Shown here: piece by piece, positions 14,201-21,021 of the stretch
How positions within the stretch are numbered: the first letter of the stretch is position 1
Layout: the number at the start of each line of letters is the position of its first letter
IMG/VR virus record: IMGVR_UViG_3300042470_000199
Span: 1 to 25,995 of that record
Strand: one strand, 5' to 3'
DNA from: a virus
Length of the DNA stretch: 25,995 bases
Position numbers and translations under genes: made by a program
Notes under the pieces: generated by a model
The model's database searches: none
What the model saw: only the letters and a program-made list of their open reading frames with translations
Told to the model about the DNA's origin: nothing

Positions 14201-14542
14201 GACGCCTTTATCCTCAGCGTCCTTCATGATCTTAGCTATTTCTTGTTGGTCGTTCTTAGCCTGAGCTGATAGTAGACCACCTAAATAATCTTCAACACTT
14301 TTAATATTTTTTGATGTTCCACTACCTGCACCAAAAGCATCCGCAATCATGCGGACACCAGACACTGCACCTTTAGCTATACCTACCGGAACATCAGCAA
14401 CTTGACGAAAGATTGACTCTTCTTCTACTACTGGAGGGCGACCATCCCGTTGTCTTTGAGCAGCGAGCCATTCTTCTGGTGACATCGCCTTAATAGGCGC
14501 AGCACTACCCTTCTGAGAAGCAAGCCATTCTTGGGGGGACAT
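8234..14542 (-). CDS. Giant polyvalent internal virion protein with HExxH metallopeptidase motif
   Basis: At 2102 residues this is the largest protein here and the last gene of the virion operon. It starts with a duplicated tag (MSPQEWLASQ at 1-10, MSPEEWLAAQ at 20-29). Ala/Gly-rich hydrophobic stretches follow (about 141-178, 217-231, 317-337), then a long Glu/Gln/Ala coiled-coil region (about 350-500) and a Pro/Glu/Thr-rich linker. A zinc peptidase motif, HELLH at 1001-1005, has a candidate third ligand, Glu1081, in NEFLAYG. The C-terminal half is helical, with aromatic hydrophobic segments, an acidic run of Asp near residue 1850 and a charged helical tail. Its plan resembles the polyvalent (PLxRFG/LPD-type) proteins of podoviruses, which are thought to be packaged and ejected into the host. 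The start overlaps the previous stop by one base (TAATG). Peptidase activity and ejection are inferred. Confidence 0.85.
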   Translation of the reverse strand: MSPQEWLASQKGSAAPIKAMSPEEWLAAQRQRDGRPPVVEEESIFRQVADVPVGIAKGAVSGVRMIADAFGAGSGTSKNIKSVEDYLGGLLSAQAKNDQQEIAKIMKDAEDKGVLENVKAGLKAFATAPVDLTVQALGTAAPTIIGALGATFLAPAAVPVAAVAGATTLGLGAIMGAGTVKGTIYEETKKALKEAGVDEKKAEETAIKAQEYGGKNLDMILAGAGLGAIAGRTGAEKQVIGALSKKIATNVAAKEAAETATKTGAVAAAKKVGAEAGKEALPEFAQAAQEKAAENIALQRTGEELGIKPLAETPTMRGVVGAGVLEALAGAALGGGLATRDAIKIARDSGASDEQIKQLQDRIDAEQAKKELQIQAAAVSPEAVAGRASELVGEAPSAADVLTAAQQAVSEQLGEQAPVTPEQKVAEATAKVDEVTSRINELTDEYIAAGIEPDKAKIQAAAQVAEEEKNDQEVEQAQAEIAKVQAEAAKEVEDVAKTIEQSGGESVPIPSEPAGGVPTARVEPPVTERVERAAPVVEEPVRREEAPSGAIEETKPIEETPSVTTPTEAKQAKEEGAAAPTEGTEVAEFATAAKPPKVVKQPSGKNAAGESVKTLELSNGDKVQIIRRDNMWVREDDGVVTPVGKTLRDAIANVTGVAAEPLAKRGPKPKLTEEERATKAAEKKDWTSVLNFLERLITSTKKRVDTGEEGLAVQLDRFFGPRPETPEGPRKTYQTLFEERTLDNILKSKTSNPEALAVLRKNFYESIYPALEVLYDLSTRPQLATTRIKGMAEAQFNRAPVDIRNLIKTRVEGARAAPAPDIEQKITELAEEAPPVQTAQPTGPAPVVTVKKKKRVLEKPEGPTAPLSQVETGEDSTSAEVNKNFEKRKPRNGREAAQLIATDRNSTDFERTLAQKLASTLGAVRFVIVDAASNSAILNAFRSRKSKGLFFPQTSMPLSQADRAALERGEFPRDILRVPHVYVAGTNIGGEQGVNNQTVLHELLHAATAIKISQGKDILASDPKSSDPRVLAYRKLVRLMDATRKAVDKLEKGAPDSVEAYLAKALDRTFTKGKALVDVNEFLAYGMTDPDFQAFLKTVPFEKTTVSKGFVATIRQLFGLNKNDESALAGLIDATNTLLEFKPDTAAAVQTVEALSQKQDVQTAAEVQVKYGNDVIRTPRSQGPSVSLLDQAIANGMDVSSQAELAGAVIEGGMSVSRKHLIGALTPSQIAKLVKDKVPALTRVVDLGRKFNAKRQQYLDEMKGIMKPWLKLQRNDREQSQLLATIMHLATVNGIDPSIPGKDRLASTPQSDTLDDLWEKLGEPGRKIYVDVRNYYAKQYEQYKELLKKRIEVMGIEDAEKTKFMELLKKEFETDKVAYPYFPLMRYGENWLRVGKGKDMEFYMFESASERNRFALRRAKEMGKPAKDLYDDQTFKRGDQLSGMMEESFADTTKLKEVLAAVDKLGTDTDKAAIKDEIYQMYLLTLPEKSFRKQFIHRKNTAGFSADALRNFGTAGFRMSNQLAKMEFQPQIVNGISEAKESIKDDPDSAKYRTYIEEVAEDFDAVVNPKNENSILNFAANGLSTFNFFYYMSSISSALTNMTSLPVFGYPTLLAEYGKTPGGAKAVHTELLRFLNVYKEVGFRRKVDGKTEYVMPSIRNALTKADEIKAYDEFAADNLFSFNRSMDLLNVVKSPSQEATNPNILKVPVQFATDAISTMFSMTEQLPREMMAMTAYRIGRQQGLSHEDATKKALDLTHDAMYDYSLFDTPRYFRGPVGRTLFQFKKFSQNTAFYLTTNFLQIFKGADPTIRKQAATRFFGTLGMTGMFAGVTGFPLYTVITTVAEKVLSAFGDDDDDEDSAAFQIRKYGFDLWFKKWLSENFGANVATYVAMGPATGLTGADFNARVKLNDLFFQDWEFKGLLGPSFGLYENAQRAYDRFKEGQTERAIETMLPSIVRQPVKAYRFSEEGVKTPKGYEVVAKEDLDWMDIAMQSIGFAPIKVSAKQSENYKLKKLEQEREEERTELLKRAVYARRGISDEDFDDVMEDIEKFGIKHPSRRITFANINQSDQTRRRQERVVDQGLYIANPMNRRELLELRAKE
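14456..14542 (-). repeat. Duplicated SPxEWLAxQ tag at the N-terminus of the giant protein
   Basis: Residues 1-10 (MSPQEWLASQ) and 20-29 (MSPEEWLAAQ) are near-identical copies separated by a nine-residue Lys/Ala/Pro linker. Eight of ten positions match. The copies sit at the very start of a packaged protein, where a docking, packaging or processing signal would be expected. That role is a guess. Confidence 0.7.
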
Positions 14543-16143
14543 TATTTAGTACCTTGCTCTTTTACGTATTGCGCCCATTGTTCATCAGAAAATCCTGACG
14601 GTCTAGTATAAGTTTTACCGTCTTTGGCTTTAACTTCTTTTGGTAAGTTAGCAGGAACAGCGGCACCAGGGGCTGCACCTGACCTTGGACTCAGTCCATA
14701 CTCAACCATAAGGTCTTTTTTGATTGTCTCTTGTTGAGTTTGCAGTCTAGTTAATTCTTCATTTTCTTTGGATGTCAAAGAAGGTTTCTTCATTAACTGA
14801 GAAATTCTAAAGGCGTTATTTTGGAACGTAGGATCATTCTGCAAATCTTCTCTCATTCTCCCCCTTGCAGAAGACTGTGCTTGTAATGCGCTTGACTGCG
14901 CTGTTAATGCTGCATTTTGAGCGGCTAACCCTCTAAGTTCTGCGGTAACCCCAGCCATCTGCGCCTGAGCTTGCATCTGGTTGATACGTCCTTGGGCTAG
15001 AGCTTCATTGATAGAGAGCTGTTGTTGCTTTAACTCTAGTGCACGTTCTCTTAGCGCAGCTTGAGATGCGGCTTTATCTCTACCAGACAAGTAAGTAGCA
15101 CCAGCTTTAGCAGCTTCGGTAGACAGGGCTGCAACATCTTTCTCCCTGCTATATGCCTTATCAAGCAATGCTTGCGCTTCATCTGCGGCTTTCTTAGCAA
15201 TGTCATCACGCCCACGTTCTTCTGCAAAGTCTGCTTCTGCTTGTTTGCGTTTTGCCGCTGCAATGTATTGCTGGGCTTTGAGATCGCGTTCTTCTGCTTT
15301 ACCACGCTCACCTGCAATACCCTTGGCGATGCTAGCAATGCCACCAGCCAGACGCATACCCCTCAAATCAGTGGGTAACCCCGCAGCAATTCCCTGCCAT
15401 ATATCGGCTGGTTTACCTCTAATAGCAGCAGCGGCTTCTTCGTCTAGTCCTGCTATACCTTGCTTATATTTGCCGTACTGCTCTTCAAGTTCTTTCCTCT
15501 TTTCAGCTTTTAATTTTGCTCTGGCTTCGTCACTTAAAGTAGATATGGCAGAGAATGCAGCTAGTCTTTCCGCAGGATCTAGCAGCCGAGCAAGTATGTC
15601 CTCTTCTTCTAAATCGTCTTTTGACTTTCTGGGGGCGCTAGCAGGTACTGAAAAAGAAGGACGATCTTCATTAAACGCACCCAAATCAGGTGCTACCAAC
15701 CCACGGCTAGCATACCCTTCAACACTGCCGCCACGGTTAAACACAATACCGCCGTTCATAGCAGTAAACATATCTTGAGGGACGGGTAGTGCAGCGATAC
15801 CTTGCTCGCGGACTTGGAGATCCTGAGCTTTTTTAGCCATGAGTGCACCCATCACACCAAGTTGCTGTTCTTTCTGAGCAAGGGCTTGTTCTCTAGCTTG
15901 GAGCTGTTGAAATGTTGTTGGGCTTTTTGACGGGTCGTTTTGCATCGCCATTTGCCGTTGATTAGCCGCACCCATAGCACCACGTTCATTAAGCGCCATA
16001 GCTGCTGCGCCCATAGGTCCGGGCGTAACTTGTCCAGTGGGTTGGGGTGGTCGCCCTGCTGCGTATTGTTGCAGTTGAGGGGTTGGGACTCTTTGCAGGA
16101 CAGCTTGAACCTGCGGCCCATCGGGAGGAAAAGGAATCGCCAT
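14542..16143 (-). CDS. Internal virion protein, Ala/Gln-rich coiled coil (533 aa)
   Basis: A 533-residue low-complexity protein placed just before the giant polyvalent gene. The N-terminus is Pro/Gln-rich (about 1-45). A helical segment (80-125) leads to a Gly-Gly motif (NGGIVFNRGGSVEGY, about residues 129-145) also found in two upstream neighbours. The centre and C-terminal half are long charged then Ala/Gln-rich coiled coils (about 190-440), followed by a short tail with a GFSDEQWAQYVKEQ motif. No enzyme motif or signal peptide is visible. AAGGG, 9-10 bases before the ATG at 16143, overlaps the previous stop. Size, composition and position match podovirus internal core proteins that are ejected with DNA. 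It could also be a scaffold-like protein. I recognise no named family. Confidence 0.8.
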   Translation of the reverse strand: MAIPFPPDGPQVQAVLQRVPTPQLQQYAAGRPPQPTGQVTPGPMGAAAMALNERGAMGAANQRQMAMQNDPSKSPTTFQQLQAREQALAQKEQQLGVMGALMAKKAQDLQVREQGIAALPVPQDMFTAMNGGIVFNRGGSVEGYASRGLVAPDLGAFNEDRPSFSVPASAPRKSKDDLEEEDILARLLDPAERLAAFSAISTLSDEARAKLKAEKRKELEEQYGKYKQGIAGLDEEAAAAIRGKPADIWQGIAAGLPTDLRGMRLAGGIASIAKGIAGERGKAEERDLKAQQYIAAAKRKQAEADFAEERGRDDIAKKAADEAQALLDKAYSREKDVAALSTEAAKAGATYLSGRDKAASQAALRERALELKQQQLSINEALAQGRINQMQAQAQMAGVTAELRGLAAQNAALTAQSSALQAQSSARGRMREDLQNDPTFQNNAFRISQLMKKPSLTSKENEELTRLQTQQETIKKDLMVEYGLSPRSGAAPGAAVPANLPKEVKAKDGKTYTRPSGFSDEQWAQYVKEQGTK

Positions 16144-16155
16144 TTTTTAATTCCC

Positions 16156-18432
16156 TTATACTGACTTTAACGCAGTACCAAGCCCAAGTGCAGCAACTAG
16201 AGCTTCTAAGTTTGGACTAATACCTGTAGCTGCGGCAGAAATAGGCAACCCACCTAAAACTTGATTGGCGTACATAATCTCACGGTATGGATCTAAGTAA
16301 GTATCCCGCGCTTGCTGGTACTCAAACGCACGAGTAGTCTCGGCTGCACGTTGGGCTTCTTGCAGTTGTTGTAGAGCTAACGAAGCACCAAACTGATCGC
16401 CTCTAGCCTGAGCTTCTTCGGCCTGTTGCTGGAGCTGTCGCGCTGCTTGATCGTACTGTGCAGCAGTTTGCGCTGTTTGTAAGCCGTATTGAGCACCGAA
16501 CTGTTTAGATTGCTCTGTCAATCTACTTGCATCAAGCCCAAGTTGGGCAGCAGTCTGTGCGCTTGTGAGTGCTTGTTGACCTGCTGCTTGACGAGCTTGT
16601 TCTTGAGCGGTTTGTGCTTGCAGTCCTAGTTGTCCCGCAGTGGCTGCGGAAGAAAGTGCTTGTTGACCTGCTGCTTGTCTTGCCGCTTCGGTTGCAGTTT
16701 GTGCTTGGAGGCTACGAGCTTGGTCACGTTCAAACTGCTGCTGCGCGTTCAAGAAGGCTTCTTGCTGCCCTTTACCGTAAATATCACCGATCTGCGTAGC
16801 TAAATTACGCTGTCTTTCAACATCAGCAAGAACATTTCTAGTACCACCAAACGCACCAGCTTGGGCGTATTTAGCCGCATTAGCCATACCTGCTATTTCA
16901 GATTGGCGCTTAGCTTCCCGCACTGCCGGATCAACAACCCCCGACATATAAGGAGACATATACGCATCACGCTGAGCAGTGCCAAACGTACCTGTTGTTA
17001 TGCCTGTTGTCGGTGCTTGGTAAGTTGTAGGAGCAGTGTACCCAGAAGAAATGTTCCCCGCTGTGTACATATTAGTAGGGGCGGTATACCCAGAAGTAAC
17101 CGTAGTGGGCGAAAACGCAGTGGGAGCATCGAATGTAGAAGGCACAGTCTGCCCTGTAAACCCACCATCTGCATAAGAATCATCTGTTAACGAGGCTACA
17201 CCACCCTGTGAAAACCCAGCCAACCCTTGGGACTGCAAATAATCCCAATCGCTTTGAGACTGCGGACCCATGTACGTAGTTGCTGCGTTACGTAACGCTT
17301 GATCGGCACCTTGCATGTAGTCTTTATAGAAATTAATTTTATCTTGAGCCGACCCTTGTGATAAAGACTTTATTCCTTGCGCTGTTAAGGATGCGTTAGG
17401 GCTGGCAAAAGAAAACTTAGAAGGTGTATACATGGGCGTTGCCCCTGCACCTGTACCCATACCCATCATATTTTGGCGTTCAGTTTGAAGTGCTTTTAGT
17501 GTATTAGCCGTATCGGTACCGTAGGTGGTACCAAACTTGGTTGCTTGATATTGTGGCGAATCTCGTTCAGCCAAAAGCCCTGACATACGGGAAAGGTAAT
17601 CAGTGACATACGGACCGTAAAACTCACGTAATCCTGACGCACCTTTAAAATCTACTCCCTTACCACCTTCGTATGTACCTTGGTAACCTTTAGCTAACTC
17701 AGCATATTTAGAAAATAAATCTGTCTCAGCTAGGTTAGGCGTAGTCGTTACTAAATCTTGCAGTGCTTTTGTTTGGGTTGCCTTAATGTTTTCAGGACTA
17801 TATGTTTCTTTAATACTGGCAATTGTATTTGCGTCAACCCCGTTTTTTGCCATGTTATCCAAGGCAGTTTGAGTAATAGGCGTACCCGTCAATGCAAGTG
17901 TATTAAGATTTCCTGAACCCGTTGTACTAACTTTTGCAGCAGCTTCATTTAACTGTGTAGGAGAAAGGCTAGCTAAACTAAGGTTCTGCCCAGATTCTAA
18001 ATATTCATTAAGGACTTTATCGTAACCGCCGTATTGATTAAAGTTAGTAGGAGCGGTATCCGCCACCCCTGTAGACATAGATGCTTCAATTAGCTTTTCT
18101 GCAATCTCAGGAGTAGATGTATATTTTGCACGGATGTCATCATCCGACATACCTTGGTTTACTAAAGACGCAATAACAAATTTAGGAATGCCTAATTGAT
18201 TGGCAAGGTCTTCAACTCTTTGATTGGCAGCAGGTGGTGTTGGCGCAGGTTCGGGAATACCTAATAATTTAAAGTTTGCTTCTGTTGCGCCACTAGGATC
18301 AAGCTCTGCAATCTTAGCTTTAATTTGCTCTGGCGTAATGCCATTATTTAAAAGCGTTGTAATGTAGCCTTGTTTTGTTCCTAATGATGCGCCTGAGTTC
18401 CACGACAAACCAAAAACATCATATATAGCCAT
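16156..18432 (-). CDS. Internal virion protein with Gln/Ala tandem repeats (758 aa)
   Basis: A 758-residue protein. The N-terminus holds two similar helical segments (around NNGITPEQIKAKI and NQGMSDDDIRAKY) that may be a duplicated UBA-like or three-helix unit. The middle carries GFSQGGVASLTDDSYADGGF, a Gly-Gly motif shared with neighbours, then Thr/Pro/Gly/Tyr-rich repeats (SGYTAPT twice). The last third is a Gln/Ala coiled coil with two 29-residue tandem repeats (584-641) containing ARQAAGQQAL. It ends in a short hydrophobic Ala/Leu-rich segment. GAGG lies 6 bases before ATG 18432, and the gene follows the previous stop by 2 bases. Such proteins form the inner core or ejection apparatus of short-tailed phages. 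Exact role unknown; not a recognised enzyme. Confidence 0.8.
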   Translation of the reverse strand: MAIYDVFGLSWNSGASLGTKQGYITTLLNNGITPEQIKAKIAELDPSGATEANFKLLGIPEPAPTPPAANQRVEDLANQLGIPKFVIASLVNQGMSDDDIRAKYTSTPEIAEKLIEASMSTGVADTAPTNFNQYGGYDKVLNEYLESGQNLSLASLSPTQLNEAAAKVSTTGSGNLNTLALTGTPITQTALDNMAKNGVDANTIASIKETYSPENIKATQTKALQDLVTTTPNLAETDLFSKYAELAKGYQGTYEGGKGVDFKGASGLREFYGPYVTDYLSRMSGLLAERDSPQYQATKFGTTYGTDTANTLKALQTERQNMMGMGTGAGATPMYTPSKFSFASPNASLTAQGIKSLSQGSAQDKINFYKDYMQGADQALRNAATTYMGPQSQSDWDYLQSQGLAGFSQGGVASLTDDSYADGGFTGQTVPSTFDAPTAFSPTTVTSGYTAPTNMYTAGNISSGYTAPTTYQAPTTGITTGTFGTAQRDAYMSPYMSGVVDPAVREAKRQSEIAGMANAAKYAQAGAFGGTRNVLADVERQRNLATQIGDIYGKGQQEAFLNAQQQFERDQARSLQAQTATEAARQAAGQQALSSAATAGQLGLQAQTAQEQARQAAGQQALTSAQTAAQLGLDASRLTEQSKQFGAQYGLQTAQTAAQYDQAARQLQQQAEEAQARGDQFGASLALQQLQEAQRAAETTRAFEYQQARDTYLDPYREIMYANQVLGGLPISAAATGISPNLEALVAALGLGTALKSV
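16510..16683 (-). repeat. Two 87-base tandem coding repeats
   Basis: Two 29-codon units (16683-16597 and 16596-16510) encode ARQAAGQQAL...AQLGL-type sequence. At the DNA level a 23-base string (AGTGCTTGTTGACCTGCTGC plus TTG on the plus strand) is identical at 16568-16590 and 16655-16677, 87 bases apart. Flanking sequence on both sides is a degraded version of the same unit, so the coiled coil probably grew by duplication. Confidence 0.8.
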
Positions 18433-18434
18433 GA

Positions 18435-19943
18435 TTACCTCGGCAAAAATTTATTGGGGTTGATTTGTTTACCCTGTTTGGTGTTTCCGGTACGAGCGCC
18501 ACGAATACGATCCATCATTTCGTAAAGACGCTTTGCACCAGCATTTGAATTGCCGTTACCCAAGTGGCTAACAACGTCGGCAGGGATCACGAACTCACCA
18601 TCACTTAGCGCAGCAGGTCGTTTACCTTCAATATGAGCAGGTACTTTATCAGCCATACCATCGCTGTGTCCATCTAAATAGCGCCCCTGCGCCATACCTA
18701 AACTCATCACACCACCAGCAGCACGTTGCTGCGTAGTGTCTTCCCCCATCTTTAGGGCTTGTAACGAAGCTAAACCAGAATAACTTGACCCTAATTCTTC
18801 TTCATCACCATTTACGCCTTGAGGCATTCCAGCACGACTCAAATCAGCGTTGCTCATATTCCCTGAAAATTCGTATTCAGGGTTTAGCATGGAAGCTGGC
18901 ATATTACCTTCATAGAGCTGAGGTATACCTATATCGTAAGTAGGCTCCCCCATTAATTCACTTATATTGGCTTCATAATCAGACCGAGCCTGTGCAGATG
19001 GCATAGCCAATGCGCGTATAGTATTTGCAGTTTCCTCAGTCCTTGCATTTAATCTAGGTGAAAAATCCAACCCAGACTCGTCATATCCTCTATAGATGGG
19101 CCCAACTCCAAAATTACTAGCATAAACTTCTAACGCTTCTGGATCTGTAAGCCCTAGATTTTTTAAATCGTTTACAAATTTTGTTATATCTTTTTCTGCT
19201 TGGGATTTAGCAAAACGAGCATAATCCGCCCCCGCCGCCTGCGGTCCTGTAGCTGGGTTTAATTGTTTACCCCTAGCAGCAATCATTTCATCTTGCAGTG
19301 ACCCGCCCTTCTGCAAGCTCATTACCCCGCCCTGAGCAGCTTTTTGGAATCTAACGCCACTAGGACTACGTATAACTTTTTTAGCTGCTCCACCAGGAGC
19401 TTCCCACCCACGAGCTTCTTTACGCGCAGCTTCTGCATCATCCCTAGCCATTTTAGCTATAGCGAGCATAGCAGCGTACTTAGCGGCATCCGAACCAGAA
19501 ACCCCAGTTAGATTTTTTACAGCGTCACCTAGAGTATTTAAAAACCCTTTAACACCAGACGCATCAGCGGATTCAGTTTTAACCCCCGTATCTCCTTGGG
19601 GTCCAATATTTGCAACTGCATTTTCCCCACCAAGTACCGTGGATTGTTGCCGCAAGAGTTTTTTTGTTTCTGGATCTTGAAGTAATGTATCTAATGCGGC
19701 AGCATCTTCGGGGAACGCCGCTTTGAATTGGCTTAATAATTCAGGATCAGATAATAAGCTAGTCGCCCCCAACGAAGATAACTTTCCAGTTTCGTCAAAA
19801 AACCCAGAACCCACGGGCATATTTGCAGCTAAAAGATCTAAATCTACATTAGATAAATTAACACTCCCCGGATCGAATATAGTGCTACCTATATCTCCGC
19901 CACCATCAGAACCATCTTCAGGAAAAGCAAACATACCACTCAT
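18435..19943 (-). CDS. Virion protein with GG motifs and C-terminal SDGEFVIPADVV domain (502 aa)
   Basis: The start is ATG 19943, backed by a perfect GGAGG (19949-19953) with 5-base spacing; an in-frame upstream start at 19973 would run into the previous gene. The N-terminus is acidic and Asp/Ser/Gly-rich. An Ala/Lys-rich helix lies near residues 150-185. Two copies of GGVMSL occur, in AAQGGVMSLQKGGSL and AAGGVMSLGMAQGRYLDGH. The C-terminal domain (about 415-480) carries HSDGMADKVPAHIEGKRP and then the run LSDGEFVIPADVVSHLGNGN, ending in NAGAKRLYEMMDRIR. I recall this domain in several environmental short-tailed phage virion proteins, but know no established function. The extreme C-terminus is basic. 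Probably an internal core or tail-associated protein. Confidence 0.82.
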   Translation of the reverse strand: MSGMFAFPEDGSDGGGDIGSTIFDPGSVNLSNVDLDLLAANMPVGSGFFDETGKLSSLGATSLLSDPELLSQFKAAFPEDAAALDTLLQDPETKKLLRQQSTVLGGENAVANIGPQGDTGVKTESADASGVKGFLNTLGDAVKNLTGVSGSDAAKYAAMLAIAKMARDDAEAARKEARGWEAPGGAAKKVIRSPSGVRFQKAAQGGVMSLQKGGSLQDEMIAARGKQLNPATGPQAAGADYARFAKSQAEKDITKFVNDLKNLGLTDPEALEVYASNFGVGPIYRGYDESGLDFSPRLNARTEETANTIRALAMPSAQARSDYEANISELMGEPTYDIGIPQLYEGNMPASMLNPEYEFSGNMSNADLSRAGMPQGVNGDEEELGSSYSGLASLQALKMGEDTTQQRAAGGVMSLGMAQGRYLDGHSDGMADKVPAHIEGKRPAALSDGEFVIPADVVSHLGNGNSNAGAKRLYEMMDRIRGARTGNTKQGKQINPNKFLPR

Positions 19944-19944
19944 A

Positions 19945-21012
19945 TCAACCTCCGGGCTTACGCCGTGCTGCAATCATGGGTGCAGCAAAATTTAAAAACT
20001 TCATCACGGCAGCTTGTTGTTTGGGATCAACCCCCATACTCTGCCCAGCTTGATTCAGACCATAGTTAATTGCAGCGTTTTTTACTGCGGTGGTAGGGTC
20101 AAACTTCTGCCCAGTTAGTAATGAGGTAACACCAGATGTTGCTAACGATTTAGCGGGGGTATACAGCGACCCAAGACTTTTATCCAACCCAAGGGTTGCG
20201 CCTAGCGAATTAATACCTGCACCAACCCCACCAGCAATAGCGCCAGACTTAAACCCTTTGGAGAAGTCACCACCCATTGCTTTAGACAACGCACCTTGGG
20301 TAACACCGGAGACAAGCGCATTAGAAGCTATAGGTGCGAAAGACCCAAGCCCCGCCGATAGTGCGCCAGTAAGACTGCTAGTTGCACCACCCAATAAAGC
20401 CCCGGCTCCCCCAAAAGGCATAGAAAGAAGCGAACCTACTTTTAGGGCAGTAGCTACATTCTTAGCATCAGGGTGCTCACCTTTGTAATACGTCGGGTCA
20501 CCAATAGGAACAAGTTTGTCGCCCTTGGGGATGTAAGCTTGCGCCATGCGTTCGCGTTCGGTACCCCCTGTTTTACCACCCATAAACAGTACATACTCCC
20601 CTGAGTTAAGTTGCTCAGGGGTTAAGGAATCTAGTTCTACTTCAACAGGATTGCCTTTTTCATCTTTCTTGTAAGCTTTGGTAAATGTCGTTTTGTGACC
20701 CAGTTGCTCGCCAAACTTTTCGCGCATCAAATCGCTAGCTGTCTTTGCTTGCTCTTCTTCGCCAACAACATTACTTATTTGCTCATCAGTACCGTATATA
20801 GGCACTTTCTTTTTGCCAAAATCAGTCAACCCCGCAAACGGGTTAACAAGCGACTCTCCAGCAGTCCAGCCTGTATCAGCCTTTGCGCCTTTAGGGGTTG
20901 CACCATACTGCGTAGCTCTTCCAGACAAGTAATTGTCAAGCGCCTGTTGCTGCTGAAAAGATTGCAGCTTTTTAAGAGCGTCTAGCTGTGCGGGTGTTAG
21001 TGTCGTGCTCAC
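19945..21012 (-). CDS. Probable internal virion protein, Gly/Ala-rich hydrophobic core (355 aa)
   Basis: A 355-residue protein. Residues 1-35 are a Gln-rich helix. Residues about 70-175 form a charged, probably alpha/beta domain that includes GEYVLFMGGKTGGTERERM. Residues about 190-300 are Gly/Ala/Ser-rich with membrane-like stretches (SLLSMPFGGAGALLGGATSS, GAIAGGVGAGINSLGATLG). This is typical of phage proteins that insert into or cross the host envelope during DNA ejection, or of the ends of tape-measure-like proteins. The start is GTG 21012, nine bases after the previous stop, with no clear ribosome site, so coupling to the upstream gene is likely. The next in-frame Met is far inside, which supports GTG. 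No family recognised. Confidence 0.75.
   Translation of the reverse strand: MSTTLTPAQLDALKKLQSFQQQQALDNYLSGRATQYGATPKGAKADTGWTAGESLVNPFAGLTDFGKKKVPIYGTDEQISNVVGEEEQAKTASDLMREKFGEQLGHKTTFTKAYKKDEKGNPVEVELDSLTPEQLNSGEYVLFMGGKTGGTERERMAQAYIPKGDKLVPIGDPTYYKGEHPDAKNVATALKVGSLLSMPFGGAGALLGGATSSLTGALSAGLGSFAPIASNALVSGVTQGALSKAMGGDFSKGFKSGAIAGGVGAGINSLGATLGLDKSLGSLYTPAKSLATSGVTSLLTGQKFDPTTAVKNAAINYGLNQAGQSMGVDPKQQAAVMKFLNFAAPMIAARRKPGG
19949..19953 (-). promoter_or_regulatory. Ribosome binding site that fixes the start of the 502-aa gene
   Basis: Perfect GGAGG on the minus strand, 5 bases before ATG 19943. It overlaps the last codons of the preceding gene, whose TGA ends one base before the ATG. This rules out the longer reading from 19973. 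Confidence 0.85.
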
Positions 21013-21021
21013 GAAAGTATT

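Noticed and set aside
15200-15778. 192-codon open frame on the plus strand opposite the 533-aa virion gene
   Set aside because: Its Ser/Ala/Pro-rich sequence is the mirror of an Ala/Gln/Glu-rich coiled coil, with no ribosome site or domain. The opposite strand is a clear operon gene.
20090-20488. 132-codon open frame on the plus strand opposite the 355-aa gene
   Set aside because: It is the mirror of a Gly/Ala-rich segment, rich in Pro, Ala and Ser, and lacks start signals.
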